Source: Atopobium deltae (GTDB lineage Bacteria > Actinomycetota > Coriobacteriia > Coriobacteriales > Atopobiaceae). Taken from it: 64,000 bases of DNA. This document shows, in pieces, positions 18,457 through 27,817 of this stretch. The position numbers were made by a program, and so were the translations under genes. The notes below the pieces were generated by a model. That model had not been told where the DNA came from. It ran no database searches and was given only the letters and a program-made list of their open reading frames with translations. Every line of letters starts with the position of its first letter. The stretch's first letter is position 1. The stretch lies in the NCBI RefSeq assembly GCF_001552785.1, contig NZ_KQ959507.1, forward strand, positions 62,001 through 126,000, given 5' to 3'.

Positions 18457-19630
18457 GGTCGCAACATTCTTTACGAATGGTGTCGAGAAGATCGAGGTAT
18501 TGCTCCTGCGTCGTGCATTGCACGGCCTGCTGTCTATATGATGCCGCTTGCGGGATGCCACGCAAATACCATGCCGCTAAGCTTCTCGCACAAACTAGAG
18601 GTGCGCCCGTAGCCTGCAACAAACGAATGTGCAGTTCAAAGGCGGCAAGACGCGAGCGCAATGGGTGTTCGGGAGGCTGCTGTGCTTGTGCTACGGAGTC
18701 GTCTTGCTGTACTGAGCTGCTCTGTTGCGCCCGCAATAAAGAGCGGGCATCAGCAAAAATCCAGGGATTTCCATAGCTGCCGCGGGCAATGTAGCACCCT
18801 GCGCACGCCGTTTTATTGAGCATGTCAAACGTCGCGTTAGCAGTAAAAATGTCGCCCGATGCGATGACAGGAAGGGTCACACTTCGCGCGACCTTATCGA
18901 CAGCTTGCCAATCTGACTGGCCGCGATAAAGCTGTGATGCAAAGCGCCCATGCACGCCAAGAGCGGCTATCCCTGCATCTTCGAGCTGTTGTGCAAACTC
19001 GCAAGCCACAAAGACATCGGGGGTACGACCAAGACGAATCTTGGCAGTGACCTCCACGGACGTATGTTCGCGCACCGCACGCACAATATCGCAGGCAAGT
19101 GGGGCGTCCGATAAAAGCGCCGAGCCCTCCCCTTTGCGCGTGACCTTAGGAACAGGGCAGGCCATGTTGATATCCAACGCTAACAAACGCGAGCCGAGGC
19201 GCTGGCTTATTGCTTCAGCTGCTTCGGCAAACTGTGAAGGTTTTGAACCAAAAAGCTGCACCACAATGTCGGGCTCAGCTGCATCGGGCAGCACGAGCTC
19301 CCAGGTTTTTTTACTTTCAAAATGAAGGCCTGCGACCGAAACCATTTCAGTTGTTGCCCAGGCTGCTCCCCCAGCGCGCGCCATCAATCGATAGGCAGCG
19401 TTGGAAACGCCGGCCATGGGTGCGAGGACAAAAGGATTTTTGCGAAGACGCTCGCCTATGCTTGCGCCAGCTGGGGTTGCGGCTATGGTGGACGCCAGAC
19501 CCGCTGTGGGGGCATAGTGCTGAAGCAAGGTTTGTACCGTGTCGAGCGTTACGTCGGAAGCGGCATCGGACGCGATAGCGGATGCAAGGTCGGTTGCAAC
19601 TGAAGCCTCGGCGGGTGTTTTAGTACTCAT
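18449..19630 (-). CDS. dus: tRNA-dihydrouridine synthase
   Basis: FMN-dependent reductase of uridines in the tRNA D-loop, DusB-like. The conserved opening LAPMAGVSNAAYR, the catalytic cysteine in DINMACPVPK, GEGSALL and HGRFASQLYRG are visible. The N-terminus carries about 45 extra Ala/Ser/Thr-rich residues ahead of the barrel. ATG 19630 (STKTPAEAS) is used. An ATG at 19639 would overlap the lepA stop, and neither start has a strong ribosome site. About 393 residues. Confidence 0.9.
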   Translation of the reverse strand: MSTKTPAEASVATDLASAIASDAASDVTLDTVQTLLQHYAPTAGLASTIAATPAGASIGERLRKNPFVLAPMAGVSNAAYRLMARAGGAAWATTEMVSVAGLHFESKKTWELVLPDAAEPDIVVQLFGSKPSQFAEAAEAISQRLGSRLLALDINMACPVPKVTRKGEGSALLSDAPLACDIVRAVREHTSVEVTAKIRLGRTPDVFVACEFAQQLEDAGIAALGVHGRFASQLYRGQSDWQAVDKVARSVTLPVIASGDIFTANATFDMLNKTACAGCYIARGSYGNPWIFADARSLLRAQQSSSVQQDDSVAQAQQPPEHPLRSRLAAFELHIRLLQATGAPLVCARSLAAWYLRGIPQAASYRQQAVQCTTQEQYLDLLDTIRKECCDHA

Positions 19631-19631
19631 G

Positions 19632-21443
19632 CTAGTCATCATCCACTTTGAGAACAGCCAAAAATGCTTCCTGCGGGACCTCAACAGAACCAATCTGCTT
19701 CATGCGCTTCTTGCCCTCTTTTTGCTTTTCGAGTAGTTTGCGCTTACGAGAAATATCGCCGCCGTAGCATTTTGCGAGTACGTCTTTACGCACAGCCTTG
19801 ACCGTCGAACGGCTGATAATTTTGTTACCAATAGCACCCTGGATAGGCACTTCAAACTGCTGGCGCGGAATAATTTCTTTAAGGCGATCACACAGAGCAC
19901 GGCCCATCTCGTAGGCCTTCTCGCGATGCACAATAAATGACAAGGCATCAACCACTTCACCCGCGAGCAAAATATCGAGTTTCACGAGGTCGGAGGCCTT
20001 ATATTCGCCCATCTCGTAATCGAGCGATGCATAGCCCTTGGTCCTGCTCTTCAGCTGGTCGAAGAAATCAAGAATAAGCTCCGCTAAAGGAATATCAAAC
20101 AGTACCTCGGTGCTCTTATCGGTAAGATACACCATGTTTTGCACCACGCCACGATGCTCGACGACAAGCTGCATCACGGCACCCATGTAATCGGGAGGCA
20201 CAATAACCTTAGCGTTGAGATACGGCTCATCAATGTGATCGATGCGTGTCGGCTCGGGAAGATCTTGTGGGCTGGTAATGGTAAGGCAGCTTCCATCAGT
20301 GCCATAGACGTGATAGCTGACGGACGGCGAGGTTGCGATGAGCGAAAGGTCAAACTCGCGCTCGAGGCGCTCCTTAACCACCTCCATGTGGAGAAGCCCT
20401 AAGAAGCCCACGCGAAAACCAAAGCCCAAAGCCACACTTGTTTCGGGCGTCCAGGTGAGCGAAGGGTCATTTACCTTGAGCTTCTCGAGAGCATCACGAA
20501 GATTTTCGTACTGCTTGTTGTCAACGGGAAAAAGGCCTGTGTAGACCATGGGTTTTGCTTCATGGTAGCCAGGGCAGGGCTCTTCGGTGGGGTTCTCTTC
20601 ATAGGTAATCGTGTCGCCCGTTTTGACCAATGCGGGATCCTTCAAACCAGTCACCATAAAGCCAACTTCTCCCACGCCAAGCTCAGGCAGGGAAACTTCT
20701 GCAGGACGCTTGCAGCCAACGCCATCGCACAAAAAGCTTGTTTGTGCGGCCATCAGACGCAGTTGCTGGCCCTTTTTCATGACGCCATCAAAGATGCGCA
20801 CCGTTGCCACGACGCCGCGATACTCATCAAAATAGGAGTCCAAAATGAGGGCCTTGAGAGGTTTATGCGGATCACCCTGCGGAGGAGAAATCAAGTACAC
20901 GATGCTTTCGAGAAGATCGGCGATACCTTCGCCTGTTTTGCCCGAGACGCACACCGCATCTTCGGCGGGAATTGCCAGCTCATCCTCAATTTCGTGACAC
21001 ACGCGCTCGGGCATGGCCGAAGGCAGGTCAATCTTGTTGATGGCAGGCAAAATATCCAAGTTTGCATTCATAGCGAGATTGGCGTTGGAAACCGTCTGAG
21101 CCTCGACGCCTTGGGTTGCGTCTACTACCAAAATGGCACCTTCGCAGGCCGCAAGCGAGCGGGAGACTTCGTAGGTAAAGTCTACATGCCCTGGCGTATC
21201 AATAAGATTAAATTGATACTTTTCCCCATCATGCGCCTGGTAGATGACGCGCACGGCATTGGATTTGATGGTGATACCACGCTCACGCTCGATATCCATA
21301 TTATCGAGAAGCTGAGACGCCATATCACGTTGGTCAACCGTATGCGTGAGCTCTAAAATGCGATCCGAAATCGTCGATTTGCCATGATCGATGTGCGCAA
21401 CAACAGAAAAGTTGCGAATATGTGTAGTATCAAATGTATTCAT
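19632..21443 (-). CDS. lepA: Elongation factor 4 (LepA)
   Basis: Ribosome-bound translational GTPase that back-translocates stalled ribosomes. The G-domain motifs are G1 AHIDHGKST, the switch region [17 protein letters not shown] and NKIDLP. The LepA-specific C-terminal domain ends in [19 protein letters not shown] 21443 ([12 protein letters not shown]) gives 603 residues. An ATG at 21467 would add eight. Neither has a good Shine-Dalgarno sequence, and TATTAT lies 7 bp before ATG 21443, so a leaderless start is possible. Confidence 0.95.
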   Translation of the reverse strand: MNTFDTTHIRNFSVVAHIDHGKSTISDRILELTHTVDQRDMASQLLDNMDIERERGITIKSNAVRVIYQAHDGEKYQFNLIDTPGHVDFTYEVSRSLAACEGAILVVDATQGVEAQTVSNANLAMNANLDILPAINKIDLPSAMPERVCHEIEDELAIPAEDAVCVSGKTGEGIADLLESIVYLISPPQGDPHKPLKALILDSYFDEYRGVVATVRIFDGVMKKGQQLRLMAAQTSFLCDGVGCKRPAEVSLPELGVGEVGFMVTGLKDPALVKTGDTITYEENPTEEPCPGYHEAKPMVYTGLFPVDNKQYENLRDALEKLKVNDPSLTWTPETSVALGFGFRVGFLGLLHMEVVKERLEREFDLSLIATSPSVSYHVYGTDGSCLTITSPQDLPEPTRIDHIDEPYLNAKVIVPPDYMGAVMQLVVEHRGVVQNMVYLTDKSTEVLFDIPLAELILDFFDQLKSRTKGYASLDYEMGEYKASDLVKLDILLAGEVVDALSFIVHREKAYEMGRALCDRLKEIIPRQQFEVPIQGAIGNKIISRSTVKAVRKDVLAKCYGGDISRKRKLLEKQKEGKKRMKQIGSVEVPQEAFLAVLKVDDD

Positions 21444-21553
21444 AGTAAAGATAATAGCGTATAGCATAGCCTTCGTGCTATACTTCTTGAATTGACCTCA
21501 CCGTGTCTCAACGAAAGAGGCCTCACAGAGATTATTTCGAAAGGAAAACACAC

Positions 21554-21817
21554 GTGGCTAATATTAAGTCTCAAATTAAGCGCAATAAAACCGCTGAGAA
21601 AGCACGCATTCGCAACAAGGCAGTTCGTTCTGAGCTCAAAACTGTTGTCAAGAATGTACGTCTTGCCGTAGAGGCAAACGATGCTGACGCTGCAAAGGCA
21701 GCTGTGAAGCACGCTTCTCGCCTGCTCGACAAGGCTGCTGCTAAGGGCATCATTCACAAGAATCAGGCTGCTCAGCGTAAAAGTGGTATTGCAAAGCTTA
21801 TCAACACGCTTGGCTAA
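21554..21817 (+). CDS. rpsT: 30S ribosomal protein S20
   Basis: Small-subunit assembly protein, 87 residues. It has the typical opening [20 protein letters not shown] and the Ala/Lys-rich helical body ending [15 protein letters not shown] 21554 follows GAAAGGA. A longer in-frame start upstream has no S20 match. It is divergent from lepA, a common pairing, and is followed by a strong terminator. Confidence 0.95.
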   Translation: MANIKSQIKRNKTAEKARIRNKAVRSELKTVVKNVRLAVEANDADAAKAAVKHASRLLDKAAAKGIIHKNQAAQRKSGIAKLINTLG

Positions 21818-21898
21818 CGCTTCGCTTGTCCACGCTTGCATATTTGTTTGATCTTCAGGCAAATCTGCACTTTAAGCGCTTATATAATCTTTGTGTGT

Positions 21899-21929
21899 AA
21901 GACCTCGTGTGCTGACGAGGTCTTTTTTT
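21899..21929 (+). terminator. Rho-independent terminator of rpsT
   Basis: The 10-bp stem AAGACCTCGT/ACGAGGTCTT is followed by a run of seven T, 80 bp after the rpsT stop on the plus strand. Confidence 0.9.
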
Positions 21930-21950
21930 GAGCGTTTTTGAGCTGACATC

Positions 21951-22011
21951 CAGACAAACTATGGGGAACTATGTAGCCTCATCCGCACCGCGGGGCTTGT
22001 CTGCCTTTTTT
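21951..22011 (+). terminator. Second terminator-like hairpin downstream of rpsT
   Basis: CAGACAA (21951-21957) pairs with TTGTCTG (21997-22003) across a ~39-nt loop that can fold internally, and is followed by a T tract. It also points in the plus direction and so does not serve the convergent holA. It could be a back-up terminator or the end of a small transcript. Confidence 0.45.
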
Positions 22012-22021
22012 ATTTGCCTTC

Positions 22022-22993
22022 TTATTTGCTCTTTGTCATCGCGACAATAAAGCGAACGCACGCCTGTTGTTTGTCAGCCGTATTTTTTAAATACCATTCC
22101 AGTTGCTTGGCACGCGCGAGACAGTCGAGCAATTCTTGCTCACTAAATAACGAGGCAAAGCCATGGTACTTCTCGACCTGCCACGCTTGCCTGTGTAAAA
22201 GCTCGGGTAAACGATACTCCTCGTGTGTCTGTTGCAACGTCTTGGTGCAGATAAGTTCGCGTAAGCGCGCCACAATGCGTATGTGCATCAGGATGTACGA
22301 ACTCGGTTTAATCGTCGAGAAAAGCGATAGTGCTTCAGCTCGATTTCGCTTTGAGAGCACATCTAAAAAATTCCAAATGTTTGCTTCAACCAGCTGCGGA
22401 ACATAGGTCGTAATATCGGCATCTTCAAGACAATAGCCCGTGCCAAAGCGCTGAGCTAATGAGACAATTTGATTGTCGAGCATCAACATGGAGTCACCGA
22501 GGCGTGCCTGCAGCAAGCGGGCGGCACTGGTGGTTATGCTCAGACCATGGTTGCGTACTAAGACTTGTATCTCTTTGACAAGTGCCGCATATTGTTTTGT
22601 TTTGCAATCAATGATTGCCTGTTTACCACAGTGCGCAATCGCTTTATAGAGGCGTGTATTTTTGGGAAGTGCATCAGCAATACAAAGCAAAATGCTTGCG
22701 GGATTGGGATTATATAAATAACTCACGAGGGCTTCTGAGGTCTCTTTTTTGAGCTTTTCGACCTTGTGAATTACAAAGAGCTTACGAGTGTCGCCAAAGG
22801 GAAGTTGCTGCAAAGCATCAAGACAGGGTGTTGGTTCAAGTGCAGAGGCATCAAGATGTTCCTCAAAGTTAAAATCAAAAAAGTCGGGATTCAGGTAGTC
22901 CTTGAGACGCGAGAGCGAGTGTTGACGTTTCAGCTCATCGGTTCCTACCAACAAATAGGCAGATAAAAGACTATCTTTCGGCACTTTTGCCAT
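22022..22993 (-). CDS. holA: DNA polymerase III subunit delta
   Basis: Clamp-loader subunit that opens the sliding clamp. The 323 residues fit the family. The opening AYLLVGTDELKRQHSLSRL and the weak ATPase-like fold (FGDTRKLFVIHKVEKLKK) are typical, with the helical collar domain at the C-terminus. The protein is divergent, and the call leans also on position: holA commonly follows comEC, as here (28 bp). Confidence 0.88.
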   Translation of the reverse strand: MAKVPKDSLLSAYLLVGTDELKRQHSLSRLKDYLNPDFFDFNFEEHLDASALEPTPCLDALQQLPFGDTRKLFVIHKVEKLKKETSEALVSYLYNPNPASILLCIADALPKNTRLYKAIAHCGKQAIIDCKTKQYAALVKEIQVLVRNHGLSITTSAARLLQARLGDSMLMLDNQIVSLAQRFGTGYCLEDADITTYVPQLVEANIWNFLDVLSKRNRAEALSLFSTIKPSSYILMHIRIVARLRELICTKTLQQTHEEYRLPELLHRQAWQVEKYHGFASLFSEQELLDCLARAKQLEWYLKNTADKQQACVRFIVAMTKSK

Positions 22994-23021
22994 ACCTTAA
23001 TCCCATCTCGTAACAATGCGT

Positions 23022-24617
23022 CTACAGCGCAGCGACACATAACGCAATAGCAGCTGCCAGAAGCATCATACCCAGCACCATACGTGCGCGTGCAAGCGCT
23101 TTCTCTGATGGTAGCGGCCACCGATACAATACTATAAGCATACACGCTGCACTGCCAAGAATAATAAGCGGGTGCGGCTGTTCCCAATAAATACAGGCAA
23201 AGGGCAGGTTTGCCAAAGCCTGTGCGCAACTCAGTACAAACCCACCCACTCCATCAATAACAAAGTATAAAAATCCTAGCTGCGGGATAACATAAACCAC
23301 CCCCATCACCGCAAAACTCAGAAGCATAAAGATAAAAAATATTGGTCCAATGCAGATATTTGCCAAAATTGCCACCAATGACAGCTGTTTAAAAAGTGCC
23401 AGCGTCAGCGGAAAGGTGCACCACAACGCCACAAGAGAACTTGTCATAGTATTCGTTGTGCTTACAAATGCACGCCGCAGGATACCCATGAGCTTTTTGG
23501 GTGCTGCTGGTATATACAGCGATGTTGTACCCACCAGTTCATGTAAGAGCCAGGACGCATAGGACGAGAAGATACACAGCCCCAACACTGACACCAACGA
23601 CAGTAAAAACCCGATGTCAGTCGCAAGCGTGGGCTGAATCAGGATGAGTACCACGGCACAGCTACAGCTTGCAGCAAGGGCACTTTTGCGTCTTCCCCAT
23701 ATACCTGATAGTTGCCCTACCACCGTCATGCACCATGAGCGCAACGCCGAAGCAGGGCACGCGCAAAACAAAACGAACAGCCCGCAGATACTCATAAGCA
23801 ATACACTGCGCGCAAAAGGTTTTAATGGCAGGCGTCCTATGGCAGCTGCACATAGCATATTGACCAACGCCAAATGCGATCCCGATACCGCCACGATATG
23901 CGCCAGTCCAACGCGAGCAAACATATCGGATATACCAAATCGATCCAGCGCTGTTTTGTAACCACATACACAGGCAGCAGCTAAAGCTCTTGTGGGACTT
24001 TTTTCGGGCTCAAGCGAGAAGAGCACACAATTACGAAAGTCTACAAGCCCCACAAATACATGCTGAGGTCGTATCATGTGTGTAATAGCTCGTACTTGCA
24101 CCTTCCCTACAATTCCTTTTGCAGACGCCTGCTGAGCCTGCGTGGCTGGTAAAGGTTTTGCCTGACCAATAAGCTGAAATGTATCACCATAACGGAGCGG
24201 TTGTGAGCTTACAAGCCATGCTTGCACTTGGTGCCGTACGTCTTTGCTACAACAGAGTGCCTTTGTTTTATAGCTACCATAGCTTTTGCTACTATCGCTG
24301 AGCGCTTCAAAACGTACTTGCGAAAGTGAGGTCTTTTTAAACCACTGTGACGCTTCAACAAATGCTTGTGATGTCTGCCACACTCGCACAAGACAAATAC
24401 CAAGCAAAAACATACAAATGCCTGCACGAACGACTGGCACTTTGTTGCGTCGTACCAAAATATACATACCCGCGCCGCTACAAGCGACAAGTGCACTCAC
24501 AGGCGCAAACCATCCAGGGTTATACAACAGCAACAAGCTTATCCCAAGGCACGCAAGCAACAGATACCAGATTTCGGATAGCTCTGGCTTGTAAGGCAAA
24601 ATTGCGCTGTTAGACAC
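23022..24617 (-). CDS. comEC: ComEC/Rec2 DNA-uptake channel protein without MBL domain
   Basis: Inner-membrane protein that carries single-stranded DNA in during transformation. The N-terminal hydrophobic and OB-like region (DUF4131) is followed by the multi-spanning Competence domain with the diagnostic HIVAVSGSHLALV. The sequence ends about residue 531, in the last membrane helices. Family members of 700-800 residues continue with a metallo-beta-lactamase domain, which is absent. GTG 24617 is chosen: it follows AAGG and overlaps the comEA stop by 8 bp. No frameshift was seen near the end, where holA follows after 28 bp. Confidence 0.9.
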   Translation of the reverse strand: MSNSAILPYKPELSEIWYLLLACLGISLLLLYNPGWFAPVSALVACSGAGMYILVRRNKVPVVRAGICMFLLGICLVRVWQTSQAFVEASQWFKKTSLSQVRFEALSDSSKSYGSYKTKALCCSKDVRHQVQAWLVSSQPLRYGDTFQLIGQAKPLPATQAQQASAKGIVGKVQVRAITHMIRPQHVFVGLVDFRNCVLFSLEPEKSPTRALAAACVCGYKTALDRFGISDMFARVGLAHIVAVSGSHLALVNMLCAAAIGRLPLKPFARSVLLMSICGLFVLFCACPASALRSWCMTVVGQLSGIWGRRKSALAASCSCAVVLILIQPTLATDIGFLLSLVSVLGLCIFSSYASWLLHELVGTTSLYIPAAPKKLMGILRRAFVSTTNTMTSSLVALWCTFPLTLALFKQLSLVAILANICIGPIFFIFMLLSFAVMGVVYVIPQLGFLYFVIDGVGGFVLSCAQALANLPFACIYWEQPHPLIILGSAACMLIVLYRWPLPSEKALARARMVLGMMLLAAAIALCVAAL

Positions 24618-25401
24618 GGATTTTACCTTGCAACTTTGCAAATTTCTTCTCGCCAATACCACTGATGCGCATCAGATCTTTGGGCGAGCTAAACTTACCA
24701 TGCTCTTTTCTATCCTGTATGATCCTGCGAGCTGTCGACTGTCCAATCCCTGGCAACGTCATGAGCTGTTCTTCTGTGGCGGTATTAATGTTCACAGGCT
24801 TTTGAGCTCGTCCCGTTTGTGATGCTCGACCTCGACTTGCTCGCTGCGCGCTACCCTGCGCCGTGGCTGGCAACTGTCCCAAAGGCGTTGGTACGGGCAC
24901 AGCTGCGGCATCAAAACGCGGCTCTTCTCCCTTTTTTGGAACGTAAATTTTGCTGCCATCCTCAACAAGCTCAGCAAGGTTGATGTTTGTCACATCTGCG
25001 CCCTCTAGCAGGCCACCTGCTTGATCTATGCCATCTTGTACGCGAGGCTTTTGAGAAGACAGGCTATAGACACCAGGTTTTTTGACGGCTCCGGCCACGT
25101 GCACCATTACTAATTCGGCTGCACGACTTGATTCTTGCTGTGCTTCGCTCGTGCCCGCCGCCTGTGTCTTTTTTCCTCCAGCGACCTTCTCGCCAGATCC
25201 ATCGTCAATAATTTGTGCCGATACCCCTGTCGAGAAGAGCGGCCAGCCCGCAACCATACTTGCAAGCGAGCTGCGAAAACGCCATGCAATACCACACGCA
25301 AGTCCCAGCAGCATCACAGCTGCTAACAGCCATAATTTTTGCTTCGTGAGCCCGTGACGTCTGATAAAACTTGTCAGCGGTCGAGACAAATATTGAGCCA
25401 T
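24610..25401 (-). CDS. comEA: ComEA family DNA-binding competence protein
   Basis: Membrane-anchored receptor that binds double-stranded DNA outside the cell and passes it to ComEC. One TM segment lies at about residues 23-40. An SLBB domain (HVAGAVKKPGVYSL) lies near 105-165, then an Arg/Gly-rich linker, then two helix-hairpin-helix motifs (VNINTATEEQLMTLPGIG and SPKDLMRISGIG) at the C-terminus. It has 263 residues. ATG 25401 has a strong GGAGG site that lies inside a 12-bp hairpin, so initiation may be restrained. Confidence 0.93.
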   Translation of the reverse strand: MAQYLSRPLTSFIRRHGLTKQKLWLLAAVMLLGLACGIAWRFRSSLASMVAGWPLFSTGVSAQIIDDGSGEKVAGGKKTQAAGTSEAQQESSRAAELVMVHVAGAVKKPGVYSLSSQKPRVQDGIDQAGGLLEGADVTNINLAELVEDGSKIYVPKKGEEPRFDAAAVPVPTPLGQLPATAQGSAQRASRGRASQTGRAQKPVNINTATEEQLMTLPGIGQSTARRIIQDRKEHGKFSSPKDLMRISGIGEKKFAKLQGKIRV

Positions 25402-25406
25402 ACAAA

Positions 25407-25437
25407 AAACCTCCTCAGTACAATTCTGAAGAGGTTT
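25407..25437 (-). promoter_or_regulatory. Hairpin joining the thiI terminator and the comEA ribosome site
   Basis: On the minus strand a 12-bp stem with one G-U pair and a 7-nt loop closes between thiI and comEA, then runs into six T and the comEA ATG. The GGAGG of comEA is in the 3' arm. It can act as the thiI terminator and also hide the comEA ribosome binding site. Confidence 0.75.
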
Positions 25438-25510
25438 CGCGTACAGCTTCTGTACTATCTCAAAAAGCGGCGCGCAAGCTGTCAAAAATCTAACACGAAG
25501 CTAACACAGC

Positions 25511-26845
25511 TTACGAGATTGGTACCGCGGCTGGCCCCAACGTAGCATGATAGGTTCTCAGCTCACGTGGAGGCTTATAGGAAGGACAGTCGCCCGTATC
25601 GATATATTCGATCTGCTGCATCAACTGCTCGAGGGCCGCCTCAAAATCAAACAATGCTTCAGCTGCATGAACTTCCCGCAAGCGGGCATGCGTTTCGGGG
25701 CGGCGAGGCATAAACAGCGTGCAGCAATCTGGTGCTGTCTGGCTCGAAATCTCAAAAGTACCGATCTGCTGGGCGCGGGCAATAATTTCCTGCTTATCGC
25801 TGCCAATCAGCGGCCTGAAGACGGGTATGTCGACCACTTCGTTGGTTGCGGTAATGTTTTCGAGCGTTTGCGATGCCACTTGCCCCAGTGACTCGCCCGT
25901 GACCAGCGCTTGCGCACCTTCCAGTCGCGCCACACGCTCGGCAATGCGAAACATCATACGTCGATACATAATAATGCGCAGGCTTTGCGGGACAGCAAGC
26001 GAAATTTCGCGCTGTACAGCCCCAAAGGGAACCACATACATCCGGCCGATACTGCCAGCGCTCTTGAGCTTCTCGACGATATCTTGGCACAAGTATTCGC
26101 TGGCATCAGAGGTCATTGGGCGGCCCGAAAAATGCACGGGTACCACGATGGCGCCGCGACGCCCCACCATCCAACTGGCAACAGGAGAATCGATACCGCT
26201 CGAAAGCAAGGACACAACTTTTCCAGCGGTGCCGACGGGAAGACCACCCACGCCCACCAGTGAGTGTGCGTAGACGTAGACATCGCCTTGCACCACGTTG
26301 ACATGCACCACGATATCGGGGTTATGCACATCGACTTTTTTATCGGGAAAATGCTCACAGAGTACCGAACCAACCAGACGGTTGAGCTCGAGTGTATGCA
26401 AATGATAATCGGTAGCACTGCGACGGGCTCGCACCTTAAAGGTCTCGAATCCGTCCGAGCTCGCAGCAGCCGAAACTGCAAAACTGCCCGAGGCAGCAAG
26501 CCCCGATAGTGTTGACGCTGCGCGCGCAGCCGCGGCCTGCGTCAATGCATCCACCGCAGCTTGGCAAAATTCTTCTTCTTGTTGGGCGGTTCTAAACGCA
26601 AGAGAGGCTCGCGCAACACCCGGTATCTGCGAAACCGTTTGTGCTATAGCCTCGAGGATCTTCTCGTCAGCTTGATCATCCGAAATGCGAATGCGCAAGT
26701 GACCAGAAATACGCTTAATATCTTGCACGGGATAGTCTTTTAGGGCGTGGCGCAAATTAACGATAAGCTGGTTTTCAAAACGCGCGCGGTTTTTGCCCTT
26801 GAGCCCTATCTCGTGGTAGTGCACTAAACAAACACGTGAAATCAT
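25511..26845 (-). CDS. thiI: tRNA 4-thiouridine synthase ThiI
   Basis: ATP-dependent sulfurtransferase that makes s4U8 in tRNA and may supply sulfur for thiazole synthesis. The 444-residue protein has an N-terminal ferredoxin-like/THUMP region and the PP-loop SSGIDSPVASW. The later TGESLGQVASQTLENI and the PDCCTLFMP cysteines are visible. It ends without a rhodanese domain, as in many Gram-positive ThiI. An Ala/Ser-rich insert of about 30 residues lies inside THUMP. It follows rpoZ by 21 bp. Confidence 0.93.
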   Translation of the reverse strand: MISRVCLVHYHEIGLKGKNRARFENQLIVNLRHALKDYPVQDIKRISGHLRIRISDDQADEKILEAIAQTVSQIPGVARASLAFRTAQQEEEFCQAAVDALTQAAAARAASTLSGLAASGSFAVSAAASSDGFETFKVRARRSATDYHLHTLELNRLVGSVLCEHFPDKKVDVHNPDIVVHVNVVQGDVYVYAHSLVGVGGLPVGTAGKVVSLLSSGIDSPVASWMVGRRGAIVVPVHFSGRPMTSDASEYLCQDIVEKLKSAGSIGRMYVVPFGAVQREISLAVPQSLRIIMYRRMMFRIAERVARLEGAQALVTGESLGQVASQTLENITATNEVVDIPVFRPLIGSDKQEIIARAQQIGTFEISSQTAPDCCTLFMPRRPETHARLREVHAAEALFDFEAALEQLMQQIEYIDTGDCPSYKPPRELRTYHATLGPAAVPIS

Positions 26846-26866
26846 AGTTGTCGATCACACACGTAC

Positions 26867-27160
26867 TTACTCAATGATGTCAAATTTGCTGTTGGCGGCC
26901 TTGATGTCCTCGTCAAAGGCTTCTTTCACGAAGCTCAGGCTGCCGTCAGCCACCTCGTCCATGGCAATGCCAATGGAGTCTTTGCCAGAAGCCAGGGTGG
27001 TGATGTCATCAATATCGCGCACCGCGGCAACGCGCTGGTGCTGACCGCGAAGCATGTCATTAATATCGCAGGCACGCTTCGCTGCTATAGAGCAAAGTAA
27101 AAAGGGGTTGTGCTCGGTTTTCTCGAGAAGTAAATTAATTTGCGGCTGAATGACAGACAT
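26867..27160 (-). CDS. rpoZ: RNA polymerase omega subunit
   Basis: Small assembly subunit of RNA polymerase, 97 residues. The conserved features are INLLLEKTEHNPFLLCSIAAKRA (near residues 8-30) and DINDMLRGQ. The C-terminal half is acidic. ATG 27160 follows GGGAGGGG. It comes right after gmk, the standard gmk-rpoZ order. Confidence 0.9.
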   Translation of the reverse strand: MSVIQPQINLLLEKTEHNPFLLCSIAAKRACDINDMLRGQHQRVAAVRDIDDITTLASGKDSIGIAMDEVADGSLSFVKEAFDEDIKAANSKFDIIE

Positions 27161-27222
27161 CAAGCCCCTCCCTCATTCATTTCTTCGTTCGTTTTGTGGC
27201 GTCGCCTACTTTGTAGCGCTGA

Positions 27223-27816
27223 CTACTTTGTAGTAGCAGCCGCGGTAGTGTCGCCTGCCTCGTAGCGGCGTATACAGCTTGCTAGCTCGCGAGCTGCTGT
27301 CGCAAGATCGTCGTTTACAATGCGCGCATCGTACTTATCGGCAAGAGATAATTCTTTGGACGCATTGGCAAGGCGCAATTCGATGTCCTTCTCGGCCTCC
27401 GTATGACGATTACGCAAGCGCTGCGCAAGGACCTCAAGCGACGGAGGCTCAATAAAGATAAGAACGGCCTCGGGGATACGCTCTTTGACCTGCAACGCTC
27501 CTTGGACATCGATCTCTAGTATAACCGATTGACCCTTTGCAAGACAGGCATCGACCTCGGATTTTGGCGTGGCATAGCAGTGGCCATGCACACGTGCCCA
27601 CTCCAAAAAGTCACCCTTGCGCAGGTGCTCGTCAAATTGAGTCTGCGACATAAAGTGATACGCCTGGCCATCTATCTCGCTAGGGCGTGGAGCGCGTGTA
27701 GTTGCCGAAACCGTCAGACCCAAGTCCTGGCGTTGTGCTCGAACTTTTTCGAGCAACGTACCTTTACCTGCGCCTGACGGTCCCGAAACGACAAAAAGTC
27801 TTGGATTTACTAACAC
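27223..27816 (-). CDS. gmk: Guanylate kinase
   Basis: Phosphorylates GMP to GDP with ATP in the cytoplasm. Walker A SGPSGAGKGT, the GMP-binding SATTRAPRPSE and LEIDVQGA match the family. It has about 197 residues. GTG 27816 lies two bases after the mihF TAA; a TTG at 27837 is the alternative. mihF-gmk-rpoZ is the usual actinobacterial order. The last residues are Ala/Thr-rich. Confidence 0.94.
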   Translation of the reverse strand: MLVNPRLFVVSGPSGAGKGTLLEKVRAQRQDLGLTVSATTRAPRPSEIDGQAYHFMSQTQFDEHLRKGDFLEWARVHGHCYATPKSEVDACLAKGQSVILEIDVQGALQVKERIPEAVLIFIEPPSLEVLAQRLRNRHTEAEKDIELRLANASKELSLADKYDARIVNDDLATAARELASCIRRYEAGDTTAAATTK

Positions 27817-27817
27817 G

